Positions 17,459 to 27,800 of a DNA stretch of 64,000 bases are shown in pieces. Source of the DNA: Arsenicitalea aurantiaca (GTDB taxonomy: Bacteria; Pseudomonadota; Alphaproteobacteria; Rhizobiales; Devosiaceae); assembly GCF_003994485.1 (NCBI RefSeq), contig NZ_RZNJ01000001.1, positions 3,765-67,764 of the forward strand, given 5' to 3'. The position numbers were made by a program, and so were the translations under genes. The notes beneath the pieces were generated by a model. The model had not been told where the DNA came from and did no database searches. It was given only the letters and a program-made list of their open reading frames with translations. The stretch's first letter is position 1; each line of letters begins with the position of its first letter.

Positions 17459-17483
17459 GGGGCCGGCGAACGTCGCTGGCCCC
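17459..17483 (+). promoter_or_regulatory. Intra-operon stem-loop after the binding-protein gene
   Basis: GGGGCC (17459-17464) and GGCCCC (17478-17483) enclose GCGA/TCGC complementary bases, forming a strong GC hairpin between the binding-protein stop and the first permease. No T tract follows. Such hairpins after the first gene of ABC operons usually stabilise the binding-protein mRNA, and that is the inferred function. Confidence 0.5.
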
Positions 17484-17505
17484 GTCCACCCCCGGAGGCA
17501 GTTTT

Positions 17506-18453
17506 ATGGCGGGCTATATCGGCAAGCGGCTCCTCGCCGCCATCCCGGTCCTGTTCGGGCTATCCATCATCGTCTTTTTGATCATGGCGCTGATCCCGGG
17601 CGATCCGGCGACGGCGATCCTGGGGTCCTTCGCGACGCCCGAAAACGTCGCGCGCATCAACCGCGACCTCGGGCTCGACCGGCCATTGCACGAGCAATAT
17701 CTCGTCTGGGTCGGCAATTTGATGCAGGGCGATCTCGGGCGCTCCTTCCGGCTCAACCGGCCGGTGCTCGACGAGGTGCTGGAGCGCTTCGGCGCGACGC
17801 TGATCCTCGCATCCGTCTCCCTCGTCCTCTGTTCGATCTTCGGGCTCCTCGCCGGCATCGTGTCGGCCGTCCGCCAGTTCGGCTGGGCCGACCGGCTGAT
17901 CACGCTGTTCGTCCTCATCGGCATCTCCATCCCATCTTTCTGGCTCGGGCTGCTGATGATCCTGATTTTCGCGGTGCAGTGGCGCGTCCTGCCCGCGAGC
18001 GGCATGTATGCGGTCTATGGCGGCGGCGATTTCTGGGACCTGCTGCGCCATCTGATCCTGCCGGCAACGACGCTTGCCGTCGTTGCCACAGGCGTCATCG
18101 CGCGGCTGACGCGTGCCGCCATGCTCGAAGTGCTGCGCCAGGACTATGTGCGCACCGCCCGCGCCAAAGGGCTGTCGGAACGCAAGGTGATCTACAAGCA
18201 CGCCTTCAAATCCGCGCTGGTCTCGGTCGTGCCGGTCATCGGCATCCAGGCCGGGTTCGTGCTTGGGGGCGCGGTCTATATCGAAACCGTGTTCCAGTGG
18301 CCCGGCATCGGGGCGATGCTGGTCAACGCCATTTCCACCCGCGACATCCTCCTCGTCCAGGGCGGGGTGCTGGTGGTCGCGGCAAGCTACGTGCTCTTCA
18401 ACCTTCTCGCCGACGTCGTCCAGGCGCTGCTCGATCCGAGGCTCAAATCATGA
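17506..18453 (+). CDS. ABC transporter permease, DppB/GsiC type
   Basis: The 315-residue inner-membrane protein has six predicted membrane segments. The first is preceded by the MAGYIGKRLLAAIPVLFG start typical of DppB homologues. The cytoplasmic coupling loop RTARAKGLSERKVIYKHAFKSAL (EAA motif) contacts the ATPase. CGGAGG lies about ten bases upstream of the ATG. Its stop overlaps the next start by four bases (ATGA). Confidence 0.95.
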   Translation: MAGYIGKRLLAAIPVLFGLSIIVFLIMALIPGDPATAILGSFATPENVARINRDLGLDRPLHEQYLVWVGNLMQGDLGRSFRLNRPVLDEVLERFGATLILASVSLVLCSIFGLLAGIVSAVRQFGWADRLITLFVLIGISIPSFWLGLLMILIFAVQWRVLPASGMYAVYGGGDFWDLLRHLILPATTLAVVATGVIARLTRAAMLEVLRQDYVRTARAKGLSERKVIYKHAFKSALVSVVPVIGIQAGFVLGGAVYIETVFQWPGIGAMLVNAISTRDILLVQGGVLVVAASYVLFNLLADVVQALLDPRLKS

Positions 18454-20252
18454 CCGCGCTCGAAACCTCCGCGCCCCCGCCCGCTGCCTCGGGCCGGCTG
18501 ACGGGCTGGCAATTGCTGTTCAACAACAAGCTGGCCGTCCTGGGGCTCGTCGTCCTCGGCCTTATCTGCCTTCTGGCGGCGCTGGCGCCGGTCCTGCCGA
18601 TTCCGAACCCCAATGCGACGGCCACGGCCAACCGCATGCAGCCGATTTTCTCGGAAGGCCATCTGCTCGGCACCGACCAGCTCGGGCGCGACATCCTCGC
18701 GCGGCTCCTCTGGGGCACGCAGATCTCGATTGCGGTCGGGGTCTCGGCGACGCTGATCGCGGCCTTTTTCGGCTCGCTGATCGGGCTCGTCGCGGGCTAT
18801 GCGCGCGGGCGGGTCGACAATGTGCTGATGCGCGGCATCGACATGATCATGGCCTTTCCCTACATCCTCCTCGCGCTTGCCATCGTCGCGGCGCTTGGGC
18901 CGGGGCTGCTCAACGCGCTCTATGCGATCGCGGTGGTCAACATTCCCTTCTTCGCGCGCAATGTGCGCGGCGTCACCGTGGGGCTCGCAACGCGCGAATT
19001 CGTCGACGCGGCGCGGCTCGGCGGCAAGGGCCATGCGGCGATCCTCTTCACCGAAATCCTCCCCAACGTGCTGCCCGTCATCGTCATCACCATGTCGACC
19101 ACGGTCGGCTGGATGATTCTGGAAACCGCCGGGCTCTCCTTTCTCGGGCTTGGGGCCCAACCCCCGCAGGCCGATCTCGGCTCCATGCTGGGCGACGGGC
19201 GGGCGCAGCTCTTCACTTCGCCCCATGTCTCGATCATTCCGGGCCTCATGATCTTTGCGCTGGTGATGAGCATCAACCTCTTGGGCGATGGGGTGCGCGA
19301 TGTGCTCGATCCGCGCCTCAAGGCCGGCGCGCTGAACCGGCCCATGCCAGTGACGCGCATCGATCGGAAGACGACGCCGCCGGCCGAAAAGCCCGGGCTT
19401 GGCCTCCTGGCGGTCGAGAACCTCGAAACGAGCTTCGCCCGCGGCCGCGGTACGGCGCCAGCGGTCAAGGGCATCTCCTTTACGCTCGAAAAGGGCGAAT
19501 GCCTTGGGCTGATCGGCGAGAGCGGATCGGGGAAATCCGTCACCGCGCTTTCGCTGATGGGGCTCGTCGCTTCGCCCCCGGGCATCATCACGGGCGGGGC
19601 CGTCTATCTCGAAGGACGCGACATCTTCTCGTTGCCCGAAGCCGGCATCACCGCGCTTCGCGGCCAGCGCGTCGCCTATATCTTCCAGGATCCGCTCACG
19701 ACGCTGCATCCGCTGTTTCCGGTCGGTGAGCAGGTGGCCGAGGCCGTTTCCGCGCACCAGTCGATCGGCCGGCGGGCGGCGATGGAAAAGGCCGTGGCGC
19801 TGCTCGAGGACGTCGGTATTCCCGAGCCGGCGCAACGCGCGAAATCCTATCCGCACCAGCTTTCGGGCGGGCAGCGCCAGCGCGTCGGCATCGCCATGGC
19901 GCTCGCCAACGATCCCGACATCCTGATCGCGGACGAGCCGACCACCGCGCTCGACGTCACCGTGCAGGCGCGCATTCTGGAGCTGCTGCAGGATCTGCGG
20001 AAAAAGCGCGGCCTCGCGCTCCTCTTCATCACCCATGATTTCGGCGTCGTCGCCCAGATCTGTGACCGCGTCGCCGTCATGCAGCACGGCAAAATCGTCG
20101 AGACCGGCGAAACCGCAAAAATTCTGGCCGATCCGCAGCACGCCTATACCAAGAGCCTCATCGCCTGCGTGCCCGAATTGGGCGAAGGCCGGGCCTTCCT
20201 CGATCGGGTGGGCAAGCTCTTCCCGCAACCGGGCGCGGAGGGTGCGTCATGA
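18450..20252 (+). CDS. Fused ABC permease (DppC type) and ATPase (DppD type)
   Basis: A single 600-residue frame runs without a stop through two usual genes. Residues 1-290 form a DppC-type permease with its EAA loop (REFVDAARLGGKGHAAILF) and end in DVLDPRLK. A linker of about 25 residues rich in P, R and K follows. Residues 316-600 form an oligopeptide-type ATPase with Walker A GESGSGKS at about 354-361, signature LSGGQRQR, Walker B ILIADEPTTALD and the H-loop THD. Membrane and nucleotide-binding parts of the importer are therefore one chain. It overlaps the next ATPase by four bases (ATGA). Confidence 0.93.
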   Translation: MTALETSAPPPAASGRLTGWQLLFNNKLAVLGLVVLGLICLLAALAPVLPIPNPNATATANRMQPIFSEGHLLGTDQLGRDILARLLWGTQISIAVGVSATLIAAFFGSLIGLVAGYARGRVDNVLMRGIDMIMAFPYILLALAIVAALGPGLLNALYAIAVVNIPFFARNVRGVTVGLATREFVDAARLGGKGHAAILFTEILPNVLPVIVITMSTTVGWMILETAGLSFLGLGAQPPQADLGSMLGDGRAQLFTSPHVSIIPGLMIFALVMSINLLGDGVRDVLDPRLKAGALNRPMPVTRIDRKTTPPAEKPGLGLLAVENLETSFARGRGTAPAVKGISFTLEKGECLGLIGESGSGKSVTALSLMGLVASPPGIITGGAVYLEGRDIFSLPEAGITALRGQRVAYIFQDPLTTLHPLFPVGEQVAEAVSAHQSIGRRAAMEKAVALLEDVGIPEPAQRAKSYPHQLSGGQRQRVGIAMALANDPDILIADEPTTALDVTVQARILELLQDLRKKRGLALLFITHDFGVVAQICDRVAVMQHGKIVETGETAKILADPQHAYTKSLIACVPELGEGRAFLDRVGKLFPQPGAEGAS

Positions 20253-21049
20253 CGGAAGCCGCGATCGAGGTCGAGCACCTCACCAAGACTTTCGGGGGCG
20301 GACGGTCGCTGTTGGGACGCAGGCGGCACGAGGTCCATGCGGTGCGCGACCTTTCGATGGGGCTCGCGCGGGGGGAAACCCTCGCCGTCGTGGGCGAAAG
20401 CGGTTCTGGCAAGTCGACGCTGGCGCGCATGCTGGTGGGGCTCGAGCATCCGACGTCCGGCCGTATGATGATCGCGGGCAAGGACGCCACTGTGCTTGCC
20501 AAGGAAGGCCCGAAAGTCTTCGGGCAGATGATCCAGTACGTCTTCCAGGACCCCGTCGCCTCGCTCAATCCGCGCAAGACCATCGCCCAGACGCTCGAAA
20601 CCCCGCTCAAGCGGCTGCGCGGCATGGGCGGCCCGGCGCGCGCCAAGCGCATGCGCGCACTCCTCGATGCGGTGCAGATGCCCGCCGAGGCGCTGGAGCG
20701 CTATCCGCACGAATTTTCTGGCGGACAGGCCCAGCGCATCGCCATCGCCCGCGCGCTTGCGGCCGAGCCCGAGATCATCATCCTCGACGAGCCGGTTTCG
20801 GCGCTCGACGTCTCGGTGCAGGCCCAGGTGCTGCTGCTGCTCGAGCGGCTAAAGGCCGAATTCTCGCTCTCCTATCTCTTCATCAGCCACGATCTGGCGG
20901 TGGTGGAATCGATCTCGGACCGCGTGGCGGTGATGTATCGAGGAGAGTTGGTCGAGATCGGTGATGCAGCCGGCATCTTCGCCAATCCCCGGCACGAGTA
21001 CACCCGACAGCTGATCGCCAGCGCACCGCGGCTGACGCGACCGGCGTGA
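20249..21049 (+). CDS. ABC transporter ATP-binding protein, DppF type
   Basis: The 266-residue ATPase pairs with the ATPase half of the preceding fusion protein. It has Walker A GESGSGKS, the Q-loop QYVFQDP, signature FSGGQAQR, Walker B IIILDEP and the switch SHD. The DppF-specific LNPRKTI segment follows the Q-loop. The C-terminus is shorter than in many DppF proteins, because it ends soon after the ANPRHEYTRQLI motif. It is translationally coupled to the fusion gene and followed four bases later by the FadR-type regulator. Confidence 0.95.
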   Translation: MTEAAIEVEHLTKTFGGGRSLLGRRRHEVHAVRDLSMGLARGETLAVVGESGSGKSTLARMLVGLEHPTSGRMMIAGKDATVLAKEGPKVFGQMIQYVFQDPVASLNPRKTIAQTLETPLKRLRGMGGPARAKRMRALLDAVQMPAEALERYPHEFSGGQAQRIAIARALAAEPEIIILDEPVSALDVSVQAQVLLLLERLKAEFSLSYLFISHDLAVVESISDRVAVMYRGELVEIGDAAGIFANPRHEYTRQLIASAPRLTRPA

Positions 21050-21053
21050 TCGC

Positions 21054-21833
21054 ATGACCCGATTGCCCCACCCGCAGCCAAACCTTTTCACGCCGGTCAC
21101 GCGCCGGCGGCGGCGGCCCGAGATCATCGCCGAGCGAATCAAGGCACTCATTCGCGATGCCGGCCTCGTGCCCGGGGATCGGTTGCCACAGGAAAAGGAG
21201 CTGATGGAGCGGTTCAGCGCTGCGAAAGGCACGGTGCGCGAAGCGATGAAATCGCTCGAAACGCAGGGCCTGATCGTAACGCGCACGGGACCGGGAGGCG
21301 GCGCCTTCGTCTCGCGTCTTTCGGGCGATCATGCCATGGAGCTCCTCGCCAATTACTTCTTCTTCAGCCCGCCCGGTCTCTCTGAAATCTACACCCTGCG
21401 TCGGCTGCTCGAGCCGGAGATCGCGCGATCGGTCGCGGGTCAGCTTGCACCTTCGGACCTGCGCCGTCTCGAAGCGACCATGCGGCTCTATGATCATCCC
21501 CCGGCGGACGCCGAAGAGCTGGTGCGCCAACGCGTCGCCGAGCTTGATTTCCATTCGGTGCTGGCCGAGCTTTCTCCGAACCCGGTACTGGGGTTCGTTG
21601 CGGGGCTCATGCAGAACCTGCTCCGTGACCTGCCGGTCTGTCGACGGATCTATGCGGAGACGGCGCCCGGGCCGCGAGAAGTGGGGCTGCTCTTTCAGAT
21701 GCGGCTAATGTCGGCAATCAGCGAGAACCGGCCGGACGACGCCTATCGCATCGCCGCCGAACACATGGCAGAAGCCGAGCGTTACATGCTGGCGCGTGCG
21801 GCTGAACTCGATCCGAACGGAGATGTCCGATGA
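21054..21833 (+). CDS. GntR/FadR-family (FCD) transcription regulator
   Basis: The N-terminal winged helix ([27 protein letters not shown], wing [10 protein letters not shown]) is of the GntR type. The C-terminal all-helical FCD domain carries the metal- and ligand-binding pocket residues scattered through [14 protein letters not shown], a late DFHSVL and an HMAEAERYM segment. It sits between the transporter ATPase and the reductase in one operon. It probably senses the transported compound or its metabolite and controls the promoter near 15807. Confidence 0.92.
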   Translation: MTRLPHPQPNLFTPVTRRRRRPEIIAERIKALIRDAGLVPGDRLPQEKELMERFSAAKGTVREAMKSLETQGLIVTRTGPGGGAFVSRLSGDHAMELLANYFFFSPPGLSEIYTLRRLLEPEIARSVAGQLAPSDLRRLEATMRLYDHPPADAEELVRQRVAELDFHSVLAELSPNPVLGFVAGLMQNLLRDLPVCRRIYAETAPGPREVGLLFQMRLMSAISENRPDDAYRIAAEHMAEAERYMLARAAELDPNGDVR

Positions 21834-22669
21834 GCCTTTCCATTCCCCGCCTGGCGCTGCCCTCGGGAGGGCAGATCGACCAGTTCGGCCTCGGCACCTG
21901 GGGGATGGGCGAGGGGCGAAGGACGCCAGGAGAGGAATCGGATGTGCTGCGGCTCGGTCTCGACCGTGGCGTCCGCCTGATCGACACGGCCGAAATGTAT
22001 GCGGATGGTCGTGCCGAAGCGATTGTGGGTGAAGCGATAAGAGGCCGGCGCGAGGATGCCTACATCGTCTCGAAGGTGCTGCCCTCCAATGCCAGCCGGA
22101 CGGGCACCATCGCCGCCTGCGAGCGGAGCCTCGGGCAGCTGGGGACCGACCACATCGATCTTTATCTTCTCCACTGGCCGGGCCGGCATCCGCTTGCCGA
22201 GACGATCGCCGGGTTCGAGACGCTGAAGGCGCAGGGCAAGATCTCCCGCTGGGGCGTCTCCAATTTCGACCGCGACGACATGGAGGCCCTGTTCGCCGCC
22301 GGCGGGACGGAGGTCGCGACGAACCAGGTGCTCTACAATCTGACCCGGCGCGGCATCGAATACGACCTCCTGCCCTGGAGCGAGGCACGCGGCATTCCGA
22401 TCATGGCCTATTCGCCGATCGAGCAGGGCCGGCTGCTCGGGCATCGGGTTCTCCGCAAACTTGCCGATGCGCGCGGGGCGACGCCCGCCCAGATCGCCCT
22501 TGCCTTTGTCCTCGATCGGGGCGCCATTGCCATACCCAAGGCCGGCAGCGCCGAGCATCTTAAGGACAATCTGGGCGCGCTCGACATCGTGCTTTCCGAT
22601 GAGGAAAAGGTCGCGCTCGATGCAGCCTTCCCACCACCGACAAGACCCACGCCGCTCGAAATGCTCTGA
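21830..22669 (+). CDS. YeaE-like aldo-keto reductase
   Basis: The 279-residue reductase has the tetrad Asp/Tyr in [11 protein letters not shown], Lys in IVSKVLP and His in LYLLHWPG, plus the NADPH-binding IPKAGS motif. The loops [21 protein letters not shown] and the end (PTPLEML) follow E. coli YeaE, a methylglyoxal-type reductase. It overlaps the regulator by four bases (ATGA), so it acts with the ABC importer, perhaps on a carbonyl derived from the imported compound. Confidence 0.9.
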   Translation: MSLSIPRLALPSGGQIDQFGLGTWGMGEGRRTPGEESDVLRLGLDRGVRLIDTAEMYADGRAEAIVGEAIRGRREDAYIVSKVLPSNASRTGTIAACERSLGQLGTDHIDLYLLHWPGRHPLAETIAGFETLKAQGKISRWGVSNFDRDDMEALFAAGGTEVATNQVLYNLTRRGIEYDLLPWSEARGIPIMAYSPIEQGRLLGHRVLRKLADARGATPAQIALAFVLDRGAIAIPKAGSAEHLKDNLGALDIVLSDEEKVALDAAFPPPTRPTPLEML

Positions 22670-22680
22670 CTTACCAAGCC

Positions 22681-22697
22681 TTAACCATACCGATGGT
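22681..22697. promoter_or_regulatory. TTAACCAT half-site and palindrome upstream of tamA
   Basis: TTAACCAT (22681-22688) resembles a strong CtrA half-site and is part of the perfect inverted repeat ACCAT-ACCG-ATGGT (22684-22697). A related GGTTATGGTT lies about 30 bases further on. It stands in the 243-base gap between the reductase and tamA; the rest of that gap shows no gene. Which protein binds is not known. Confidence 0.3.
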
Positions 22698-22912
22698 GCG
22701 GGCCGACAGGTAACGCTTGGCAAACCGGTTATGGTTCATGCTTGCTGAAGCGTTTGGGCAACAATCTGTCCATCGCGGCCCGGAGGGCATGGCGGAGGCC
22801 ATCCGCTTGCCCTAAGCTCGCCCCAGACGTGGCGCGTTCTGGCCATGTGGGCCACATGCCGTATGGCGGACCTGGCCGATCGATGTAGCGGGGGCGGCGT
22901 CGGCTCCCAAGT

Positions 22913-24886
22913 GTGAGACCTGTTCCGGTGAGGCCCTGTCTGAGCCTCGTGCCCTTGGGGCGGGACAAAGACGACGGGAACGGGAAGCTGCAGTATCTTC
23001 GCCTCACAACCTGCCTGGTTCCGCTTTTCCTTTTGGGCCACCAGCCTGCGGGCGCGTTCGAATTGTTCGGCATCCAGCTCTTCGGCAGCCAGGCGGACGC
23101 CGATGCCGATGCGGTGATCGCCGATCCGCAACTCTACACCCTCGACTTCCAGGTTCGCGGCGAGGGGGATGTGGAGCGTGCGGTGCGCAGCGCCTCCGCC
23201 CTGCTTTCGGACCAAAACGATCCTGCGTCAGGGGCTGCCGGGCTGCTCGCCAAGGCGCGTGGCGATTATCGCCGCATTCTGGCGGCCCTCTACGCCCAAG
23301 GCTATTATGGCGGCACGATCAACATTTTCGTGGCCGGGCGCGAGGCGACAACGCTCCCACCCGACGTGCGCCTGCCCGATCCTGCGCCGGTAACGGTCAT
23401 CGTCGATCCCGGCCCAGTCTTCACATTCAACCGCGTTGCGATCGCCAATCGCGCTCCCTTTACCGATGATCCACGCGACCAGGTCGGTGCGCCCGAAGAT
23501 GCCGGGTATGGGCGGGGCGAGGTGGCGCGCTCGAGCGTGGTGCTGCGCGCCGAGCAGCTCGCGCTGGAAGCCTGGCGCCAGCAGGGGCATCCCAAAGCCG
23601 AGATCATCGATCGCGAGGTCGTTGCCGACCATCAGACGCGCACGGTGGACGTGCTGATCCGCGTGTCGCCGGGCAGCCGGGCAAGCTTCGGCCCGGTCGC
23701 GGTCCAGGGCACCGAATATATGGATCCCGATTTCGTGGCACGCCAGAGCGGGCTCACCCTCGGGGAAGAGTTCGATCCCGACGAGGTCGAGAGGGCGCGC
23801 AACCGGCTTTCGCGCCTCGACGTCTTCCGCGCCCTGCGCCTCGAGGAAGCGCCGGCCATCGGCGCGGATGGATTGCTCCCCTATACGATAATCGTCCAGG
23901 AACAGGCGCTGCGCCGCTTCGGCGTCGGAGCAACCTACTCGACCGTCGACGGGCTCGGGGTCGAAGGGTTCTGGCTCCACCGCAATCTCTTCGGCCAGGC
24001 CGAGCGGCTGAGGCTCGACGCCAAGATCGCCGGCATCGGCTTTCCGATCGAGACCGAAGCCTTCGACTATGCCTTCGGCGGCACCTTCACCAAGCCCGGG
24101 TTCTGGACCCCCGACACCGATCTCGTCGCAGCGATCGCCGCAGAGCGCACCGTGCTCCCGGCCTTCATCGAGACGTCCGCCAGTGCGCGGCTGGGCCTCA
24201 ACCATTTCCTCTCCGACGAGATTACGCTCGAAGGCGCGGCAACCTACAAATACGCCGAGTTCGAGGATGATTTCGGCATCCGCACCTTCTCGACCGCAGG
24301 GCTCTTCGGCGGCTTCACCTTCGACAATCGCGACGAACCGCTCGATGCGACCGAAGGCTTTTTCGTCAATGTGACAGCCGAGCCCTATTACGAGTTCATC
24401 TTCGGCAATCCGGGCCTCAGGGCCACCGCTGAAGCGCGTACCTATTTCGGCTTCGGGGACGACGGCATGTTCGTGCTCGCCGCGCGGGTCAAGGCCGGGG
24501 CGCTGCTCGGGCCGGACCTGGCCGAGATCCCGCCCGACCGGCTCTTTTTTGCCGGCGGTGGCGGCTCTGTGCGCGGCTACGGGTTCAAGTCGATCGGGGT
24601 CGAAGGCCCTGATGGCATCGTGACCGGTGGACGGTACCTGCTCGAGGGCTCGCTCGAGGCCCGCGCCAAGGTAACCGGGGACATCGGGGCGGTCGCGTTC
24701 GTCGACGCCGGATATGTCGCGGCCGATACCTTCCCTGGGATCGAGGACCTGCGGGTCGGCGCCGGGCTCGGCCTGCGTTACGATACCGGACTCGGTCCGC
24801 TACGGCTCGACGTCGCCATTCCTCTTAACAAGCGCGACGGTGACCCCGACTATGCGCTTTATGTCGGCATAGGACAGGCGTTTTGA
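22913..24886 (+). CDS. tamA: Outer-membrane translocation and assembly protein TamA
   Basis: TamA is an Omp85-family beta-barrel that works with TamB to insert or supply the outer membrane. The protein has a signal sequence ending at HQPAGA, three POTRA-like domains (about residues 60-330) and a 16-strand barrel with the Omp85 signature GGGGSVRGYGFKSIG and the final aromatic residue (QAF). No ATG is present near the N-terminus. I give the GTG at 22913, but a GTG at 22949 or a TTG at 22955 is equally possible. It overlaps tamB by four bases. Confidence 0.93.
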   Translation: MRPVPVRPCLSLVPLGRDKDDGNGKLQYLRLTTCLVPLFLLGHQPAGAFELFGIQLFGSQADADADAVIADPQLYTLDFQVRGEGDVERAVRSASALLSDQNDPASGAAGLLAKARGDYRRILAALYAQGYYGGTINIFVAGREATTLPPDVRLPDPAPVTVIVDPGPVFTFNRVAIANRAPFTDDPRDQVGAPEDAGYGRGEVARSSVVLRAEQLALEAWRQQGHPKAEIIDREVVADHQTRTVDVLIRVSPGSRASFGPVAVQGTEYMDPDFVARQSGLTLGEEFDPDEVERARNRLSRLDVFRALRLEEAPAIGADGLLPYTIIVQEQALRRFGVGATYSTVDGLGVEGFWLHRNLFGQAERLRLDAKIAGIGFPIETEAFDYAFGGTFTKPGFWTPDTDLVAAIAAERTVLPAFIETSASARLGLNHFLSDEITLEGAATYKYAEFEDDFGIRTFSTAGLFGGFTFDNRDEPLDATEGFFVNVTAEPYYEFIFGNPGLRATAEARTYFGFGDDGMFVLAARVKAGALLGPDLAEIPPDRLFFAGGGGSVRGYGFKSIGVEGPDGIVTGGRYLLEGSLEARAKVTGDIGAVAFVDAGYVAADTFPGIEDLRVGAGLGLRYDTGLGPLRLDVAIPLNKRDGDPDYALYVGIGQAF

Positions 24887-27800
24887 GCCGGATACTCGCA
24901 GTCATACTCTTCCTCTGCGCGGCGCTCGTCGCCATGCCTCTTATCGCGCAGGACCAAGAGCAGCGCAGTGACGAAGAGCAGAAATCGCTCTTCCTGCGCT
25001 TCGTGCAGGACAGGCTCTCGACGCCCGAACGGCAGATCCGCATCTCCAACATCGACGGCATCCTCTCTGAGCGCGCCTCCATCCGCGAGATCACCATCTC
25101 GGACGATGAAGGCGTCTGGCTCAGGATCGTCAACGCCTCCATCGACTGGAACCAGGGCGCCCTGTTCGGTGGCAGGCTCGAAATCCGGTCGCTTGCCGCA
25201 GAGCGGATCGACTACATCCGCAATGCGGTGCCCAGCGATCGGCTGGACGTGCCGGCGCCGGAGGCGCGAAGCTTCGAAATCCCCGATTTCCCGGTCGCCA
25301 TCATCCTCGAAGAGCTCGCCGTGCCGCGCGTCGTGTTCGGGGAGAACGTCTTCGGGCTTGGTTCGGAGATTTCGGTCAATGGCGGGTTCGTCCTCGATTC
25401 GGGATCGCTGGACGCCAATCTGGACATCGTGCGGCTCGACGGCCCGGGCGGGACGCTCGACATCGACATCGCCTATGCAGGCGGGACGGACACGATCGAT
25501 CTGGGCGTGACACTGGTCGAGCCCGAGGACGGCATCATCGCCAACCTGCTCAATATCGAGGGCCGGCCCGAAGTGCAGCTGACCATCGTCGGCAGCGGAC
25601 CGGTGGCAGATCTTCGGACCGAACTCGTCCTTAATGCCGGGGGCCAGACTGCCCTCTCGGGCGCGGCGACCGTCGCGCAGTCGGATGCCGGCTTCATCAT
25701 CGACGCGAATCTGCGCGGTCCGATCGCAAGGCTGGTTGCCGAACCCTATCGGGCTTTCTTCGGGGCAGAAACGGCACTAAGTGCCAACGCTCTTCTGCGC
25801 AGTGGCGGTGGGCTGTCGATCTCGGGGATCAGGCTGTCGGGCGGGCAGCTCGTCCTCTCCGGCCGGGCCGAGACGACGGCCGACAATTTCCTGTCGCTTC
25901 TCGAACTTAACGCGGTGATCGCCGATCCGAGTGGCGGCACGGTGACGCTGCCGGTTGCCGGCAATGCCACCCGCGTGCGCAGCGCCGAACTGGGCATCGA
26001 TTACGGCACCAGCGGCAACGAGGATTGGGCCGCGGTGCTCGACCTCAATGGCTTTGAGACCGACGGGCTTGCCGCCGAAACCCTCAACCTGCAGGCCAAT
26101 GGCGTCGCGGCAAATCTCGAGGATCCCCAGACCCGCCGCATCACCTTCAATGGCGATGGTGCGCTCGGGGGCATTACCGCCGACAGCGCCGAGGTTCAGG
26201 CCGCCCTGGGCGACAGCATCGGGTTCGGCATTGCCGGGCTCTGGAACGCCGGCGAAGCGGTTCAGCTTGCCCAGTTCATGCTGGCGGGTGACGCGCTCGC
26301 GCTCAGCGCCTCGGGGGCGATCGACCAATGGGTCTTCGATGGCGATGTGGCGATCGAGACTAGCTCCATCGCGCCCTTTTCGGGCGTTGCAGGCCGCGAT
26401 CTCTCCGGTGCGCTCGATCTCCGGGCTACGGGCACGATCAATCCGATAACCGCCGGCTTTGATCTCGTTCTCGAGGGCAGTGGCACCGACCTCGGCATTG
26501 ACGACGAGATCGCCGATCGCCTGCTCGACGGCACCGTCACGCTGTCCGGCCGCATTGCCCGCACCGACACCGGGCTCATCGCCGACGGCTTCCGCCTCGG
26601 CAATGCCCAGATCCAGCTTGCGGCCGATGGCAGCTTCGCAACAGGCGTCGCAGATTTCGGCTTTTCGCTCGACCTTGCCGATCTGGCGCTCGTCTCGCCC
26701 GAAGCGTCGGGCGCGGTTGCCGTCACCGGCACTGCGCGCGGAACGGAAGGCATCATCGCGCTTGAACTCGATGCTCAAGTGCCTGCCGGGCGGCTCACCG
26801 GGCGACCCTTGCGGGATGCGCGTTTCGGGTTTTCGGGCACGCTCAACGATGGCGCGGTCACCGGCGCCCTCGATGGATCGGCATTCCTTGACGGATTTGC
26901 GGTCGCGCTCGCGGGCGATGTATCGGCCAGTGGCGAGGCGCGCCGCATCTCGGATCTGCGCTTCACCGCCGGCGGCGCAACGTTGACCGGCGACGTCACC
27001 CAGCGTCAGGACGGGCTATTGGAAGGTCGGCTGGCGCTCGAAGCGGCGAACATCTCGACGGCAGCCGCGCTGCTCCTGACCGAAGCCAGCGGCGCGGTCA
27101 ACGCCGCCATCACCCTTTCGGTGGTGGAGGGGCAGCAGCTTGCCGAGGCCTCCGGCACCGCAAGAAGCCTCGTGGTCAACGATATCCGTGTCGGTGCGGC
27201 CGATTTCGAGGCCGTCATCGCCGACCTCTTCGGGGTGCCGATGATCGACGGCGCGGTGAACGGGTCTTCGATCAGGATTGCCGGGGTCGATATCGCGACG
27301 CTGCGGGCAACGGCCAGCCGACGAGGCGAGGAGACCGCGTTCGACGCGCAGGCGGCCCTTGCCAATGGTGCTGCGATCAATGCTGCGGGCAGCCTCGCGC
27401 CCCTCGGCGAGGGTTATCGCATCGCGCTCAATTCGGCAGCGCTCACCCAGGGCCAGCTCAGCGCTCGGCTTGCCCGCCCGACCGTCTTCGCCGTCGATGG
27501 CGATCTGGTGCGGCTCGACGCGGTCGAACTCGACGTGGGTGGCGGGCGCATCATGGCGACCGGCACGGCCGGGACCAGCCTCGACGTTTCGGTCGAGATC
27601 CAGTCCGTCCCGCTTTCCATCGCCAATGCGGTGCAGCCCGGCCTCGGGCTTGCCGGCACGATCAATGGCTCGGCGCGCATTACCGGCTCAGGCGGCGATC
27701 CGCGCGCCAGCTTCTCGCTGACCGGTTCGGGCATCAATGCCACCGCCATCGGTGAGTTCGGCATCGCGCCGCTGCAGTTCTCCGCCCAGGGCAGCTTTGC

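Noticed and set aside
17448-18449. Reading the 934-codon frame from 17448 as one long protein
   Set aside because: The first 1000 bases overlap the well-supported DppB-type permease in another frame; the true start of the fusion protein is the ATG at 18450 in an ATGA overlap.
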